Shown: piece after piece, positions 1 through 6,285 of the stretch
How positions within the stretch are numbered: position 1 is the first letter of the stretch
How the letters are laid out: each line of letters begins with the position of its first letter
Origin: Bacillota bacterium
GTDB taxonomy: Bacteria > Bacillota > UBA5301 > JASBVW01
Assembly: GCA_029961005.1 (NCBI GenBank)
Contig: JASBVW010000092.1
Location: 1 to 6,285 of the forward strand
Length of the DNA stretch: 6,285 nucleotides
Direction of reading: 5' to 3'
Notes under the pieces: generated by a model
What the model was told of the DNA's origin: nothing
Databases searched by the model: none
What the model saw: the letters and a program-made list of their open reading frames with translations, nothing else
Program-made: the position numbers and the translations under genes

Positions 1-1
1 C

Positions 2-1297
2 ATCGAACTCCTCCTCCAGCGCATCCCCTCCATTGGTCCGGCCATGGCCCGCGCGGCGCACCGGCTGAAGGACAGCCTGAAGCACTTGATTATCCCGGGG
101 ATGCTCTTCGAAGAGCTGGGTTTTAAGTATTACGGCCCCATCGACGGCCACGACCTGCCTTTGCTCATCTCCACGCTGCGGGACGCCAAGGAGCGGCACG
201 ACCCCGTGTTGATCCACGTCCTGACCCGCAAGGGCAAGGGCTATCCTCCGGCGGAGGCCAACGCCGCCCAGTTCCACGGCACCGGCCCCTTCAAAGTGGA
301 AACGGGCCTGCCCGAGGGGGGCGAGGGCAAGCCCACCTACACGGCTGTCTTCGGCCGAACCCTGGCGGAGCTGGGGCGGCAGGATCCGCGCATCATCGGC
401 ATTACAGCCGCTATGCCGGAAGGCACGGGGTTGAACTTCTTTGCCGAGGCTTGCCCAGAGCGCTTTTTCGACGTGGGTATTGCCGAGCAGCACGCCGTCA
501 CTTTTGCCGCCGGCCTGGCTGCGGTAGGCATGCGCCCCGTAGTGGCCATTTACTCCACTTTCCTCCAGAGGGCGTACGATCAGATTATTCACGACGTCTG
601 CCTGCAGGGGCTTCCTGTGGTCTTTGCCCTCGACCGGGCCGGGCTGGTAGGCGAAGACGGACCGACCCACCACGGAGCCTTTGACCTCTCTTATCTGCGC
701 GCCGTGCCTGACTTGGTGGTCATGGCGCCCAAAGACGAACCCGAACTGCAGCACATGCTCTACACCGCCTTGCGCCTGCCCGGGCCGGCGGCCATCCGCT
801 ATCCGCGGGGACAGGGCCCCGGCGCTCCCCTGGCCACCCGATACGAGGAGTTGCCGGTGGGGAAGGGTGAGCTTTTGCGGGCGGGAAAGGACGTGGCTCT
901 GGTGGCGGTGGGTTCCCAAGTCTATCCCGCTTTGGAGGCGGCCGATCTCTTGGCGCAATCGGGCATCGAAGCGGCGGTGATCAATGCCCGCTTTGTCAAG
1001 CCTCTGGATGAAGAACTGCTCTGCCGCGTGGCGGAAAGGTGCGGCCGGGTGGTGACGGTGGAGGAGAACGCCCTCTGCGGCGGCTTTGGCTCGGCGGTTT
1101 TGGAGCTCTTCCAGCGTAAAGGGCTGGCGCACCTGCCTACCCTGTGCCTGGGCCTGCCCGATCAGTTTATCCCTCACGGCAAGCGGAGCGAGCTTTTAGC
1201 TCTGGTGGGGCTGACCGGCCAGGGGATAGCCGGGTCGGTGCTCTCCTGGTTGGGGAAGGGGGAAATGGCCCGCGTCGGAAGTGGCTGCAGTGCCTAA
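2..1297 (+). CDS. dxs: 1-deoxy-D-xylulose-5-phosphate synthase, 5'-truncated by the window edge
   Basis: This thiamine-diphosphate enzyme condenses pyruvate with glyceraldehyde 3-phosphate to DXP, the first step of the cytoplasmic MEP isoprenoid pathway. The frame is open from base 2, so the ATG at 44 is internal and the true start lies upstream. About 431 residues are present of roughly 620-635 usual for the family; the N-terminal part with the TPP/Mg-binding GDG motif is missing. Visible in order are YYGPIDGHD, the TRKGKGYPPAE linker, the pyrimidine-binding domain with GIAEQHAVTFAAG (its Glu, encoded at 485-487, is the conserved cofactor-activating residue), STFLQRAYDQ, DRAGLVGEDGPTHHGAFDLSYLR split around the substrate loop, IRYPRGQG, and the C-terminal transketolase domain with VTVEENALCGGFGS and GLPDQFIPHG. 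No frameshift is seen. The last residues, beyond the usual GLTGQGI helix, run about ten residues long and overlap tlyA. Identification is secure. Confidence 0.97.
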   Translation: MELLLQRIPSIGPAMARAAHRLKDSLKHLIIPGMLFEELGFKYYGPIDGHDLPLLISTLRDAKERHDPVLIHVLTRKGKGYPPAEANAAQFHGTGPFKVETGLPEGGEGKPTYTAVFGRTLAELGRQDPRIIGITAAMPEGTGLNFFAEACPERFFDVGIAEQHAVTFAAGLAAVGMRPVVAIYSTFLQRAYDQIIHDVCLQGLPVVFALDRAGLVGEDGPTHHGAFDLSYLRAVPDLVVMAPKDEPELQHMLYTALRLPGPAAIRYPRGQGPGAPLATRYEELPVGKGELLRAGKDVALVAVGSQVYPALEAADLLAQSGIEAAVINARFVKPLDEELLCRVAERCGRVVTVEENALCGGFGSAVLELFQRKGLAHLPTLCLGLPDQFIPHGKRSELLALVGLTGQGIAGSVLSWLGKGEMARVGSGCSA

Positions 1298-2144
1298 GCG
1301 CAGGTTGGATCTCCTTTTGGTGCTGCGCGGGCTTTGCCCTTCCCGGGAGCGGGCCCGCGCCTCCATCATGGCGGGACTGGTCCTGGTCAACGGGCGGCCC
1401 GTCACTAAACCCGGGGAGATGGTCGAGGAAGGGGCCGAGCTCGTCCTCCGGGGGGAGGCTTGCCCGTACGTCAGCCGCGGCGGCCTGAAACTGGAGTGGG
1501 CCTTGGACGCCTTCCGGGTTTCGGTGGAGGGGCGGGTGGCCTTGGACGTAGGCGCCGCCACCGGGGGCTTCACCGATTGCCTGCTCCGGCGGGGAGCCAA
1601 GTTGGTCTATGCGGTGGATGTAGGCTACGGGCAGCTGGCCTGGAAGCTCCGCCAGGATCCCCGGGTGGTGGTCAAGGAGCGCACCAATATTCGCTACCTT
1701 CAGGCCCGAGACTTGCCCCTTCCGCCCACCTTGGCGGTGATCGACGCTTCCTTCATCTCCCTGGAAAAGTTCCTGGGGCATGTCCTCACCCTCCTGTCCC
1801 CTCCGCGGGAGGTGGTGGCCTTGGTGAAACCCCAGTTTGAAGCGGGGCGGGAACAAGTGGGTAAAAAAGGGGTGGTCCGCGATCCGGCGGTCCACCGCCA
1901 GGTGCTGCAGAAGGTGGTGGCGCTGGCCGAAAGGGAGGGCTGCACGGTTCAGGGGCTGACCTATTCGCCTCTTTTGGGGCCGGAGGGGAACATCGAATTT
2001 TTCCTCCACCTTGCAGCCCCGGGGGAGGGGCCGGAGGGTTGCCCCGGGCCGGACCTGGAGGAGCGGATCGCCGCGGTGGTGGCGGAGGCCCACGCCCGGT
2101 TGAGAAGAGGCGGGGGAGGGAAAGGCGTCCCATCGGAGAAATAA
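1290..2144 (+). CDS. tlyA: TlyA-family rRNA (cytidine-2'-O)-methyltransferase (S4 + FtsJ-like domains)
   Basis: TlyA proteins 2'-O-methylate cytidines of 23S rRNA, and in some lineages 16S rRNA, using S-adenosylmethionine; the older name haemolysin is misleading. From GTG 1290 the protein has 284 residues, slightly above the usual 265-275. An S4 RNA-binding domain spans about 5-60 (RLDLLLVLRGL, then ARASIMAGLVLVNG). The methyltransferase domain follows, with SRGGLKLEWAL (62-72), the SAM motif ALDVGAATGGFTDCLL (84-99), VDVGYGQL (109-116), ERTNIRYL (130-137), DASFISL (152-158), LVKPQFEAGREQVGKKGVV (168-186) and GPEGNIEFF (220-228). K67, D152, K170 and E226 fit the K-D-K-E tetrad proposed for TlyA. 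An in-frame GTG at 1281 would add MAAV, but GTG 1290 has GGAAG (1277-1281) eight bases upstream and gives the normal family start. Either start overlaps the dxs stop codon, suggesting translational coupling. Whether it also acts on 16S rRNA cannot be read from the sequence. Confidence 0.94.
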   Translation: MPKRRLDLLLVLRGLCPSRERARASIMAGLVLVNGRPVTKPGEMVEEGAELVLRGEACPYVSRGGLKLEWALDAFRVSVEGRVALDVGAATGGFTDCLLRRGAKLVYAVDVGYGQLAWKLRQDPRVVVKERTNIRYLQARDLPLPPTLAVIDASFISLEKFLGHVLTLLSPPREVVALVKPQFEAGREQVGKKGVVRDPAVHRQVLQKVVALAEREGCTVQGLTYSPLLGPEGNIEFFLHLAAPGEGPEGCPGPDLEERIAAVVAEAHARLRRGGGGKGVPSEK

Positions 2145-2231
2145 AGAGGTCGGAAACCAAAGTTAAAGGTGGGCGTGAGAGATTTTGCGGTGAGGCGGGC
2201 GGAAGGCCAGGAATTGGGGGGCGGCCTGAGG

Positions 2232-3098
2232 GTGGCGGATTTAGAGCGGCTGGGGATAGTGCCCCACTTAAAGAAAGAAGAGGCCGTGCGGGCGGCGGCG
2301 GCGCTGGTCAAGGAACTGAAGGCCAGGGGGGTCTCCCCCCTTTTACTTAAAGAGGGAGCCTTGGCCATCGGTGAACCGGAGTTAGGCGCGGGGCGGGAGG
2401 AGCTTTGCGCCAAAGCTCAGGCGCTGGTGGTCCTGGGCGGAGATGGCACCTTGCTCAGCGTGGCGCGCCTGGCGGCTCCTTACGGGCTACCCCTCTTGGG
2501 CGTTCGCGTAGGGCGGGTGGGCTTTTTGGGCGAAGTGGAGCTTTCCGAGCTCCCTGAAGCCTTGGACCGCTTCCTGTCCGGCCAGTACGTGTTAGACCAC
2601 CGCCTGATGCTACAGGCTGAAGTTCACCACTCTGGCCGGGTGCAGAGCCTCCTGGCCTTGAATGACGTGGTCATCAGCCGCGGGACCATGGCCCGCATCA
2701 CCGTTCTCTCTACTTCGGTAGATGAGGAGTGGGTGGAGGACTTCCGGGGGGACGGGGTGATCGTGGCCACCCCCACCGGGTCTACGGCCTATGCCCTGGC
2801 AGCTGGGGGTCCGGTCATTCATCCTCAGGTGGAGTGCCTCCTGCTTACCCCTATCTGCCCGCACATGCTGTCGGCGCGGCCCATCGTGTTGCGGCCCGAC
2901 GCCCGGGTACATATCCGCGTCAGCAACCCCCGGGACGAGGTGCGCCTGACGGCCGATGGCCAGGTGGGCTTGAACCTGGACGGGGGCGCGGACGTCTTCG
3001 TCCGGCGCGCGGAAGAGGTGACCCGTCTGGTCCGCTTCCTGCCTGGCCAGGGCTTCTTCCAGCGGGTGCGCTCCCGCCTCTCCCAACCGGTCGATTAG
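2232..3098 (+). CDS. nadK: NAD kinase (ATP/polyphosphate-NAD phosphotransferase)
   Basis: Cytoplasmic enzyme that phosphorylates NAD to NADP, the only route to NADP. From GTG 2232 it has 288 residues, normal for the family. Diagnostic motifs are GGDGT (69-73, phosphate/ATP-binding, catalytic Asp), GVRVGRVGFLGE (90-101, matching the usual G.N.GxLGFL region), ALNDVVISRG (142-151), GDGVIVATPTGSTAYALAAG (163-182), TPICPHMLSARPI (206-218) and ADGQ (231-234). In-frame GTGs at 2169, 2175 and 2190 would add 21, 19 or 14 residues; the 2169 form has 309. I prefer 2232 because ERLGIVPHLKKEEA lines up with the beta-strand that normally opens NadK, and GGCGG (2220-2224) lies seven bases upstream. None of the candidate ribosome sites is strong, so the start is uncertain while the identity is not. 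If 2232 is right, 2145-2231 is an untranslated 87-bp gap in which I see no clear promoter or terminator. Confidence 0.95.
   Translation: MADLERLGIVPHLKKEEAVRAAAALVKELKARGVSPLLLKEGALAIGEPELGAGREELCAKAQALVVLGGDGTLLSVARLAAPYGLPLLGVRVGRVGFLGEVELSELPEALDRFLSGQYVLDHRLMLQAEVHHSGRVQSLLALNDVVISRGTMARITVLSTSVDEEWVEDFRGDGVIVATPTGSTAYALAAGGPVIHPQVECLLLTPICPHMLSARPIVLRPDARVHIRVSNPRDEVRLTADGQVGLNLDGGADVFVRRAEEVTRLVRFLPGQGFFQRVRSRLSQPVD
2325..2347 (+). other. Terminator-like hairpin inside nadK
   Basis: A perfect inverted repeat lies within the coding sequence: A plus six G (2325-2331), a TCT loop (2332-2334), then six C plus T (2335-2341), followed by TTT and ACT. The stem has seven pairs, six of them G-C, next to a short T-rich tract, so it resembles a weak intrinsic terminator or pause site on the plus strand. 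The same bases encode ARGVSPLLL, ordinary family sequence, so chance is a real alternative. A 7-bp stem with a short loop is expected about twice in a window this size, but not usually with G6/C6 arms and a T-tract. Confidence 0.3.
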
Positions 3099-3107
3099 AC
3101 AGGGGTA

Positions 3108-3127
3108 GTCCGCCCTTTCCCGCGGAC
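3108..3127 (+). repeat. Short inverted repeat in the nadK-argR gap
   Basis: GTCCGC (3108-3113) and GCGGAC (3122-3127) are perfect inverted copies separated by eight bases, between the nadK stop and the argR ribosome site. No T-run follows, so it is not an intrinsic terminator. It does not resemble the AT-rich palindromic ARG boxes known for ArgR/AhrC. Six-base stems of this kind are expected several times by chance in 6 kb, so a function is doubtful. Confidence 0.25.
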
Positions 3128-3135
3128 CTCAGGGC

Positions 3136-3142
3136 AGGTGAG
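3136..3142 (+). promoter_or_regulatory. Ribosome binding site of argR
   Basis: AGGTGAG lies four to six bases before ATG 3147. The alternative in-frame GTG at 3138 lies inside this site and so cannot be served by it. This fixes ATG 3147 as the start. Confidence 0.7.
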
Positions 3143-3146
3143 ACGG

Positions 3147-3629
3147 ATGAAAGCCAAGCGACAGGCTGCCATCGTCGACCTGATCAGGGACGAGGTGATC
3201 GAAACTCAGGCCCAACTGGCGGACCGGTTGCGGGCTCTGGGTTTTCCGGTCACTCAGGCCACAGTTTCCCGGGACATCCAGGAGCTGCGCCTGATTAAAG
3301 TGCCGACGGAAGAGGGGAGGTACCGCTATGCCCTCCCGCCCCAGAAGACCACGGGTGATCTTTACCGGCGGGCCCGCCTGCGCTTTACGGACTCGGTGGT
3401 CTCTTTGGACGTCAGCTTGAATCTGGTGGTGATTAAGACCCACCCGGGGGAGGCCCATGCGGTGGCGGCGGTGATCGATGAACTGGCCTGGCCGGAGGTG
3501 GTAGGGACTGTGGCCGGCGACGACTCTATTCTGGTCATCGTCCGCCTTCCCTCTCCGCTCTCCTCCTGCCGCGAGATTGAACAGGCGACGGCCGAGGTTC
3601 TGGCCAAGTTCCAGGAGCTGCGGAGGTGA
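3147..3629 (+). CDS. argR: Arginine repressor/activator ArgR (AhrC)
   Basis: Arginine-responsive DNA-binding regulator that represses arginine biosynthesis and, in Bacillus, activates catabolism; family members work as hexamers with L-arginine as corepressor. From ATG 3147 it has 160 residues, near the usual 150. The N-terminal winged helix (about 1-65) contains QLADRLRALGF and the recognition-helix signature TQATVSRDIQELRLIK (36-51). A linker (about 66-80) leads to the C-terminal oligomerisation and arginine-binding domain, with GEAHAVAAVID (101-111) and GTVAGDDSILVIV (120-132), whose Asp pair is the conserved arginine contact. The gene lies 48 bp after nadK, and its TGA (3627-3629) falls inside the recN Shine-Dalgarno. 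An argR next to recN is typical of Firmicutes and does not imply that arginine controls recN. I find no recognisable ARG box nearby, so autoregulation is not supported here. Confidence 0.96.
   Translation: MKAKRQAAIVDLIRDEVIETQAQLADRLRALGFPVTQATVSRDIQELRLIKVPTEEGRYRYALPPQKTTGDLYRRARLRFTDSVVSLDVSLNLVVIKTHPGEAHAVAAVIDELAWPEVVGTVAGDDSILVIVRLPSPLSSCREIEQATAEVLAKFQELRR
3622..3629 (+). promoter_or_regulatory. Ribosome binding site of recN overlapping the argR stop
   Basis: GGAGGTGA is a near-perfect Shine-Dalgarno ending five bases before GTG 3635, and its last three bases are the argR stop codon. The in-frame GTG at 3626 sits inside this site, so 3635 is the likely start. The arrangement suggests that ribosomes finishing argR reinitiate on recN. 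Confidence 0.8.
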
Positions 3630-3634
3630 AGAGC

Positions 3635-5386
3635 GTGCTTCAGGAGCTGCACATCCGCAACTTTGCGCTCATTGAGGCCTTGGATCTCCGCCTGGAGGGA
3701 GGCCTGACCGTCCTGACCGGCGAGACGGGGGCCGGGAAGTCGATCATCATCGACGCCGTCAACTTGCTTTTAGGGGGGCGGGCCACGGGGGATTGGGTCC
3801 GCACCGGGTGTGAAGAGGCCCTGGTGGAGGGGGTCTTCAGCCTGGAGCCGGGGAGCCGCCCGGCGGCCTTTCTCCGCGAGCAGGGCCTGGAGGAACGCCA
3901 GGGGGACGAGGTGCTCCTGATCCTGACGCGAGAACTGACCCGAGCGGGGCGGCACCGCTGCCGGATCAACGGTCGGACCGTGACCCTGCAGGCGGTGGAA
4001 GAGGTGGGGCGGTACCTCCTGGACCTGCACGGGCAGCATGAGCACCAGTCTCTGCTCCACGTGAGCCGCCAGCTGGAACTGTTGGATGCTTTTGGCGGAG
4101 CGGAGACGGAACGGGGTCGCCAGCGGGTGGAGGAGCTTTTTTCGACTTGGCGTTCCCTGCGGGCGGAGCTGGCCGCCCTCGAAGAGAATGAGGCCGAGCG
4201 GAGCCGGAGGGAGGAGATGCTCCGCTATCAATGGGAAGAGCTAGAGCGGGCCAACCTGCGCCCGGGGGAGGATGAGGAGTTGGAGCAGGAGCGCACCGTC
4301 CTCCGCCATGCGGAGCGCCTCTTTGCCGATGCTCAGGCGGCTTACCAGCTCCTGTATCAAGGGGAAGAGGGCGGGCGGGCGGCCTTGGACCAGCTGGCCG
4401 AGGCGCAGGAAGCCTTGGAGCGAATCCTGCGGCTTGACCCCACTTTGGGAGAAGCCAGTCAACTTCTCCAAGCGGCGCGGTGTGAGGTGGAGGAAGCGGC
4501 GCGCTCCGTGGCTGCCTACCGCGACCGGATTGAGGCCAATCCCGCTCGGCTGGCGCAGATTGAAGAACGCCTGGACCTCCTCTCTCGCCTCAAGCGGAAG
4601 TACGGGCCGGCGTTGGAAGACGTGCTGGCTTACCGGCAAAAGGTGCAGGGCGAACTGGAGGCCCTGGCCAGGCGGGATGAACGGCGGGGAGAGGTGCAAA
4701 AGAAGCTCCAGGCAGTGGAGGAGGAGCTGGTTCAGGCCGCAGAGGCGCTCTCGGCGGCTCGGCGCAAGGCCGGGCAGCGGCTGGCCGAGCAGGTCGTGCA
4801 GGCTCTGGCGGATGTGAACATGCCGCGCAGCGTCTTTGTCGTCTCTTCCCAGTGGCTGGAGGCAACAGGCAGCGAAGCCTCCGTTCAGATCAACGGGCGG
4901 CGCTGGCAGATCTGGAGCCATGGCCTGGACCGCTTAGAATTCCTCCTTTCGGCCAATCCCGGCGAAGAACCCCGCCCTTTGGCCAAGATAGCCTCTGGAG
5001 GGGAGCTTTCCCGGGTCATGCTGGTCTTGAAGACGCTCCTGGCGGAACAGGACGAGATCCCGACCTTGATCTTTGACGAGGTGGACGCGGGCATCAGCGG
5101 GCGCACGGCCCAGGCCGTGGCAGAAAAGCTGGCCCTTCTGGCGCGGACCCGGCAGGTGATCTGCGTGACTCACCTGCCTCAGATCGCCAGCATGGCCGAT
5201 CAGCACATCTTTGTGGAAAAGTTGGTGGAGGGAGGAGAGACCAGGGTGACGGCCAGGCTCCTGCGGCGCGAGGAACGGGTTCAGGAGCTGGCTCGCCTCC
5301 TGGGAGGGGCCAAGGTGACGGAGGTGACCAAGAGCCACGCCGAGGAGATGATGGCCTTGGCGGAGCAGGTCAAGTCGCATATTTAA
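3635..5386 (+). CDS. recN: DNA repair protein RecN (SMC-like ATPase)
   Basis: RecN is an SMC-related ATPase recruited early to DNA double-strand breaks, where it helps hold ends or sister chromatids together for recombination. From GTG 3635 it has 583 residues (Bacillus about 576, E. coli 553), and its opening MLQELHIRNFALIE matches the family start. The head domain halves flank a central coiled-coil. Walker A is GETGAGKS (29-36) and LHGQHEHQSLL (131-141) is the RecN-specific Q-loop region. Glu/Arg/Leu-rich heptad-like helices run from about 155 to 390. The ABC signature SGGELSRV starts at 454. Walker B is TLIFDEVDAGISG, with D481 and E482, and the switch histidine is H513 in CVTHLPQIA. All ATPase motifs are intact. 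In-frame GTG 3626 would add three residues but overlaps the ribosome site. Coexpression with argR is likely. LexA control, known for recN in other bacteria, is not evident here. Confidence 0.97.
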   Translation: MLQELHIRNFALIEALDLRLEGGLTVLTGETGAGKSIIIDAVNLLLGGRATGDWVRTGCEEALVEGVFSLEPGSRPAAFLREQGLEERQGDEVLLILTRELTRAGRHRCRINGRTVTLQAVEEVGRYLLDLHGQHEHQSLLHVSRQLELLDAFGGAETERGRQRVEELFSTWRSLRAELAALEENEAERSRREEMLRYQWEELERANLRPGEDEELEQERTVLRHAERLFADAQAAYQLLYQGEEGGRAALDQLAEAQEALERILRLDPTLGEASQLLQAARCEVEEAARSVAAYRDRIEANPARLAQIEERLDLLSRLKRKYGPALEDVLAYRQKVQGELEALARRDERRGEVQKKLQAVEEELVQAAEALSAARRKAGQRLAEQVVQALADVNMPRSVFVVSSQWLEATGSEASVQINGRRWQIWSHGLDRLEFLLSANPGEEPRPLAKIASGGELSRVMLVLKTLLAEQDEIPTLIFDEVDAGISGRTAQAVAEKLALLARTRQVICVTHLPQIASMADQHIFVEKLVEGGETRVTARLLRREERVQELARLLGGAKVTEVTKSHAEEMMALAEQVKSHI

Positions 5387-5424
5387 AAGGGGTAGAGGGA
5401 ACGCTAAGCTCAGGTTGCGATGCC

Positions 5425-5432
5425 AGGAGAGG
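5425..5432 (+). promoter_or_regulatory. Ribosome binding site of spoIVB
   Basis: AGGAGAGG ends six bases before GTG 5439, a normal spacing. It directly abuts ATG 5433, which is too close, and is 15 bases from ATG 5448, which is too far. This favours GTG 5439. Confidence 0.55.
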
Positions 5433-5438
5433 ATGCGG

Positions 5439-6285
5439 GTGCTGTCCATGCGACGCCGACCCTATCGCTACGCTGCTCTACTCCTATTTTTTTTGGCCAT
5501 TTTTACCCTGGCGCACCGGTATGTGGAGGCCCGCCTGGGTCTTCCTTCCTATTTGCACCTGGTGGAAGGGCAGAGCGAGTATTTTCGGGTGGGGCTGCCG
5601 GTCACTCTGAGCGTGAGCTGGCCGGAAGAGGGTGGGAAGATCCTGTTCAACCACCGGTCGGGCCGGGGCCCGCTGAGCCTGAAGCGGCGGGAGATCCTTG
5701 CCCTCACTCCCTTGAAACAAGGCCGGGTGCGGGTGGCGGTGCGGCTCTTTGGCCTCATTCCGCTCCCAGAGCGGGTTTTGGAGGTGGTTCCCCCGGTCAG
5801 GGTCGTCCCCGGCGGCCACTCCATCGGCGTGCTCCTGGCTCCTCAAGGCCTCATTGTCAGCGGTTTCTCCCCCTTGCCCGGTCCCCGGGGCAGAGCGATT
5901 TATCCAGCGCGCGCAGCCGGTCTAAAGGTGGGAGACCTGGTGACTCACCTGGATGGGGAGGCTATCTACTCTGCGGAACAAGTGGGACGGCTGGTCGACC
6001 GCTGCGGCCGGGAGGGACGGCCGGTGCGGATCCAGGTGCGGAGGGGGCAGCGCTTTTTGACTTTCCGCGTTCGTCCCGTGCGCTTGGAGCGTAAGGCGTC
6101 GGGCGCTCCCGGGGAGGAGGGGGAGGAAGTGTACCGGATCGGCGTCTTTTTAGACGACCCGGCGGCCGGGGTGGGTACCCTGACCTTTTATGAACCCGCT
6201 ACCCGCATCTTCGGCGCCTTGGGGCACATGGTGGCCAATTTCTCCGGCCGGGAAGGGCCTGGCCTGATCGACGGGAGGATCGTGC
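5439..6285 (+). CDS. spoIVB: SpoIVB-type sporulation signalling serine peptidase, 3'-truncated by the window edge
   Basis: SpoIVB (peptidase family S55) is made in the forespore, crosses into the intermembrane space and cleaves SpoIVFA, releasing SpoIVFB to process pro-sigma-K. The first 282 residues are present of about 430 expected. A basic N-terminus (RRRPYRY) precedes one hydrophobic segment (about 11-25), acting as signal or anchor. A beta-rich region containing LFGLIPL, EVVPPVRVVPGG and SIGVLLAPQGLIVSGF follows. A PDZ domain covers about 135-215 (AARAAGLKVGDLVTHLDG-like core at 157-173). The peptidase domain opens with GVGTLTFYEPATRIFGALGH (244-263); H263 corresponds to the catalytic His of the Bacillus enzyme. 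The catalytic Ser and Asp lie beyond the window. Starts at 5433 and 5448 are possible, but the ribosome site favours 5439. No clear sigma-F or sigma-G promoter is visible in the 52-bp gap after recN. The frame is unbroken to the edge. Confidence 0.93.
   Translation, partial: MLSMRRRPYRYAALLLFFLAIFTLAHRYVEARLGLPSYLHLVEGQSEYFRVGLPVTLSVSWPEEGGKILFNHRSGRGPLSLKRREILALTPLKQGRVRVAVRLFGLIPLPERVLEVVPPVRVVPGGHSIGVLLAPQGLIVSGFSPLPGPRGRAIYPARAAGLKVGDLVTHLDGEAIYSAEQVGRLVDRCGREGRPVRIQVRRGQRFLTFRVRPVRLERKASGAPGEEGEEVYRIGVFLDDPAAGVGTLTFYEPATRIFGALGHMVANFSGREGPGLIDGRIV

Noticed and set aside
1167..2093. Long minus-strand open frame (about 308 codons) opposite tlyA
   Set aside because: It lies antisense to tlyA, which carries all family motifs. 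Its composition (Pro, Gln, His, Arg rich) is typical of a GC-rich shadow frame.
2537..2553. GGAGCT-N5-AGCTCC inverted repeat in nadK
   Set aside because: Several perfect 6-bp stems are expected by chance in 6 kb. No T-tract follows and it lies in coding sequence.
3099..3146. ARG box (ArgR operator) before argR
   Set aside because: Known ArgR/AhrC boxes are AT-rich imperfect palindromes. This gap is GC-rich and contains nothing similar.
4241..4921. Minus-strand open frame of about 226 codons opposite the recN coiled-coil
   Set aside because: It is a shadow of recN, Leu/Pro/Gln-rich without recognisable motifs, and has no ribosome site or neighbours on that strand.
5377..5387. GCATATTTAAA at the end of recN as a sigma-G -10 element for spoIVB
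   Set aside because: It only partly fits CATnnTA, and no matching -35 sequence is present about 17 bases upstream.
5487..5494. T-run as an intrinsic terminator after recN
   Set aside because: No stable GC-rich stem precedes it, and it lies inside the spoIVB reading frame.
5420..6094. Plus-strand frame of 224 codons overlapping spoIVB
   Set aside because: It is Gly/Pro/Arg-rich and without motifs, while the other plus-strand frame encodes a signal segment, a PDZ domain and the S55 histidine motif and stays open to the window edge.

Overview
The window is a GC-rich stretch of bacterial chromosome carrying six same-strand, tightly packed housekeeping genes: dxs (5' end cut off), tlyA, nadK, argR/ahrC, recN and spoIVB (3' end cut off). 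A SpoIVB-type sporulation signalling protease directly downstream of recN points to an endospore-forming Firmicute. The order dxs-tlyA-(nadK)-argR-recN-spoIVB is the conserved arrangement of that phylum. High GC, a strong G/C bias at third codon positions and frequent GTG starts suggest a GC-rich clostridial lineage (Moorella/Desulfotomaculum-like or related thermophiles). The genus cannot be fixed from this sequence.

Layout: 2-1297 is the C-terminal two thirds of DXP synthase. tlyA (about 1290-2144) overlaps its end. After a gap with several possible GTG starts comes nadK (to 3098). A 48-bp gap leads to argR (3147-3629), whose stop codon lies inside the Shine-Dalgarno of recN (3635-5386). 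A further 52-bp gap precedes spoIVB (from about 5439 to the window edge). No gene-free stretch exceeds 100 bases. There is no tRNA, rRNA, CRISPR, insertion sequence or prophage signal, and no gene on the minus strand that I can support.

The genes probably form one transcription unit, because gaps are short or negative and no convincing terminator separates them. They do not form one pathway. dxs starts isoprenoid synthesis, tlyA methylates rRNA, nadK makes NADP (the cofactor used by DXP reductoisomerase just after Dxs), argR controls arginine metabolism, recN repairs double-strand breaks, and spoIVB triggers sigma-K activation in the mother cell during sporulation.

I see no sign of an undescribed system. 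The points most worth checking are a perfect G6/C6 hairpin followed by a T-tract inside nadK, an unusual sequence after the catalytic histidine of SpoIVB, and start-codon choices that differ from the longest reading frames.
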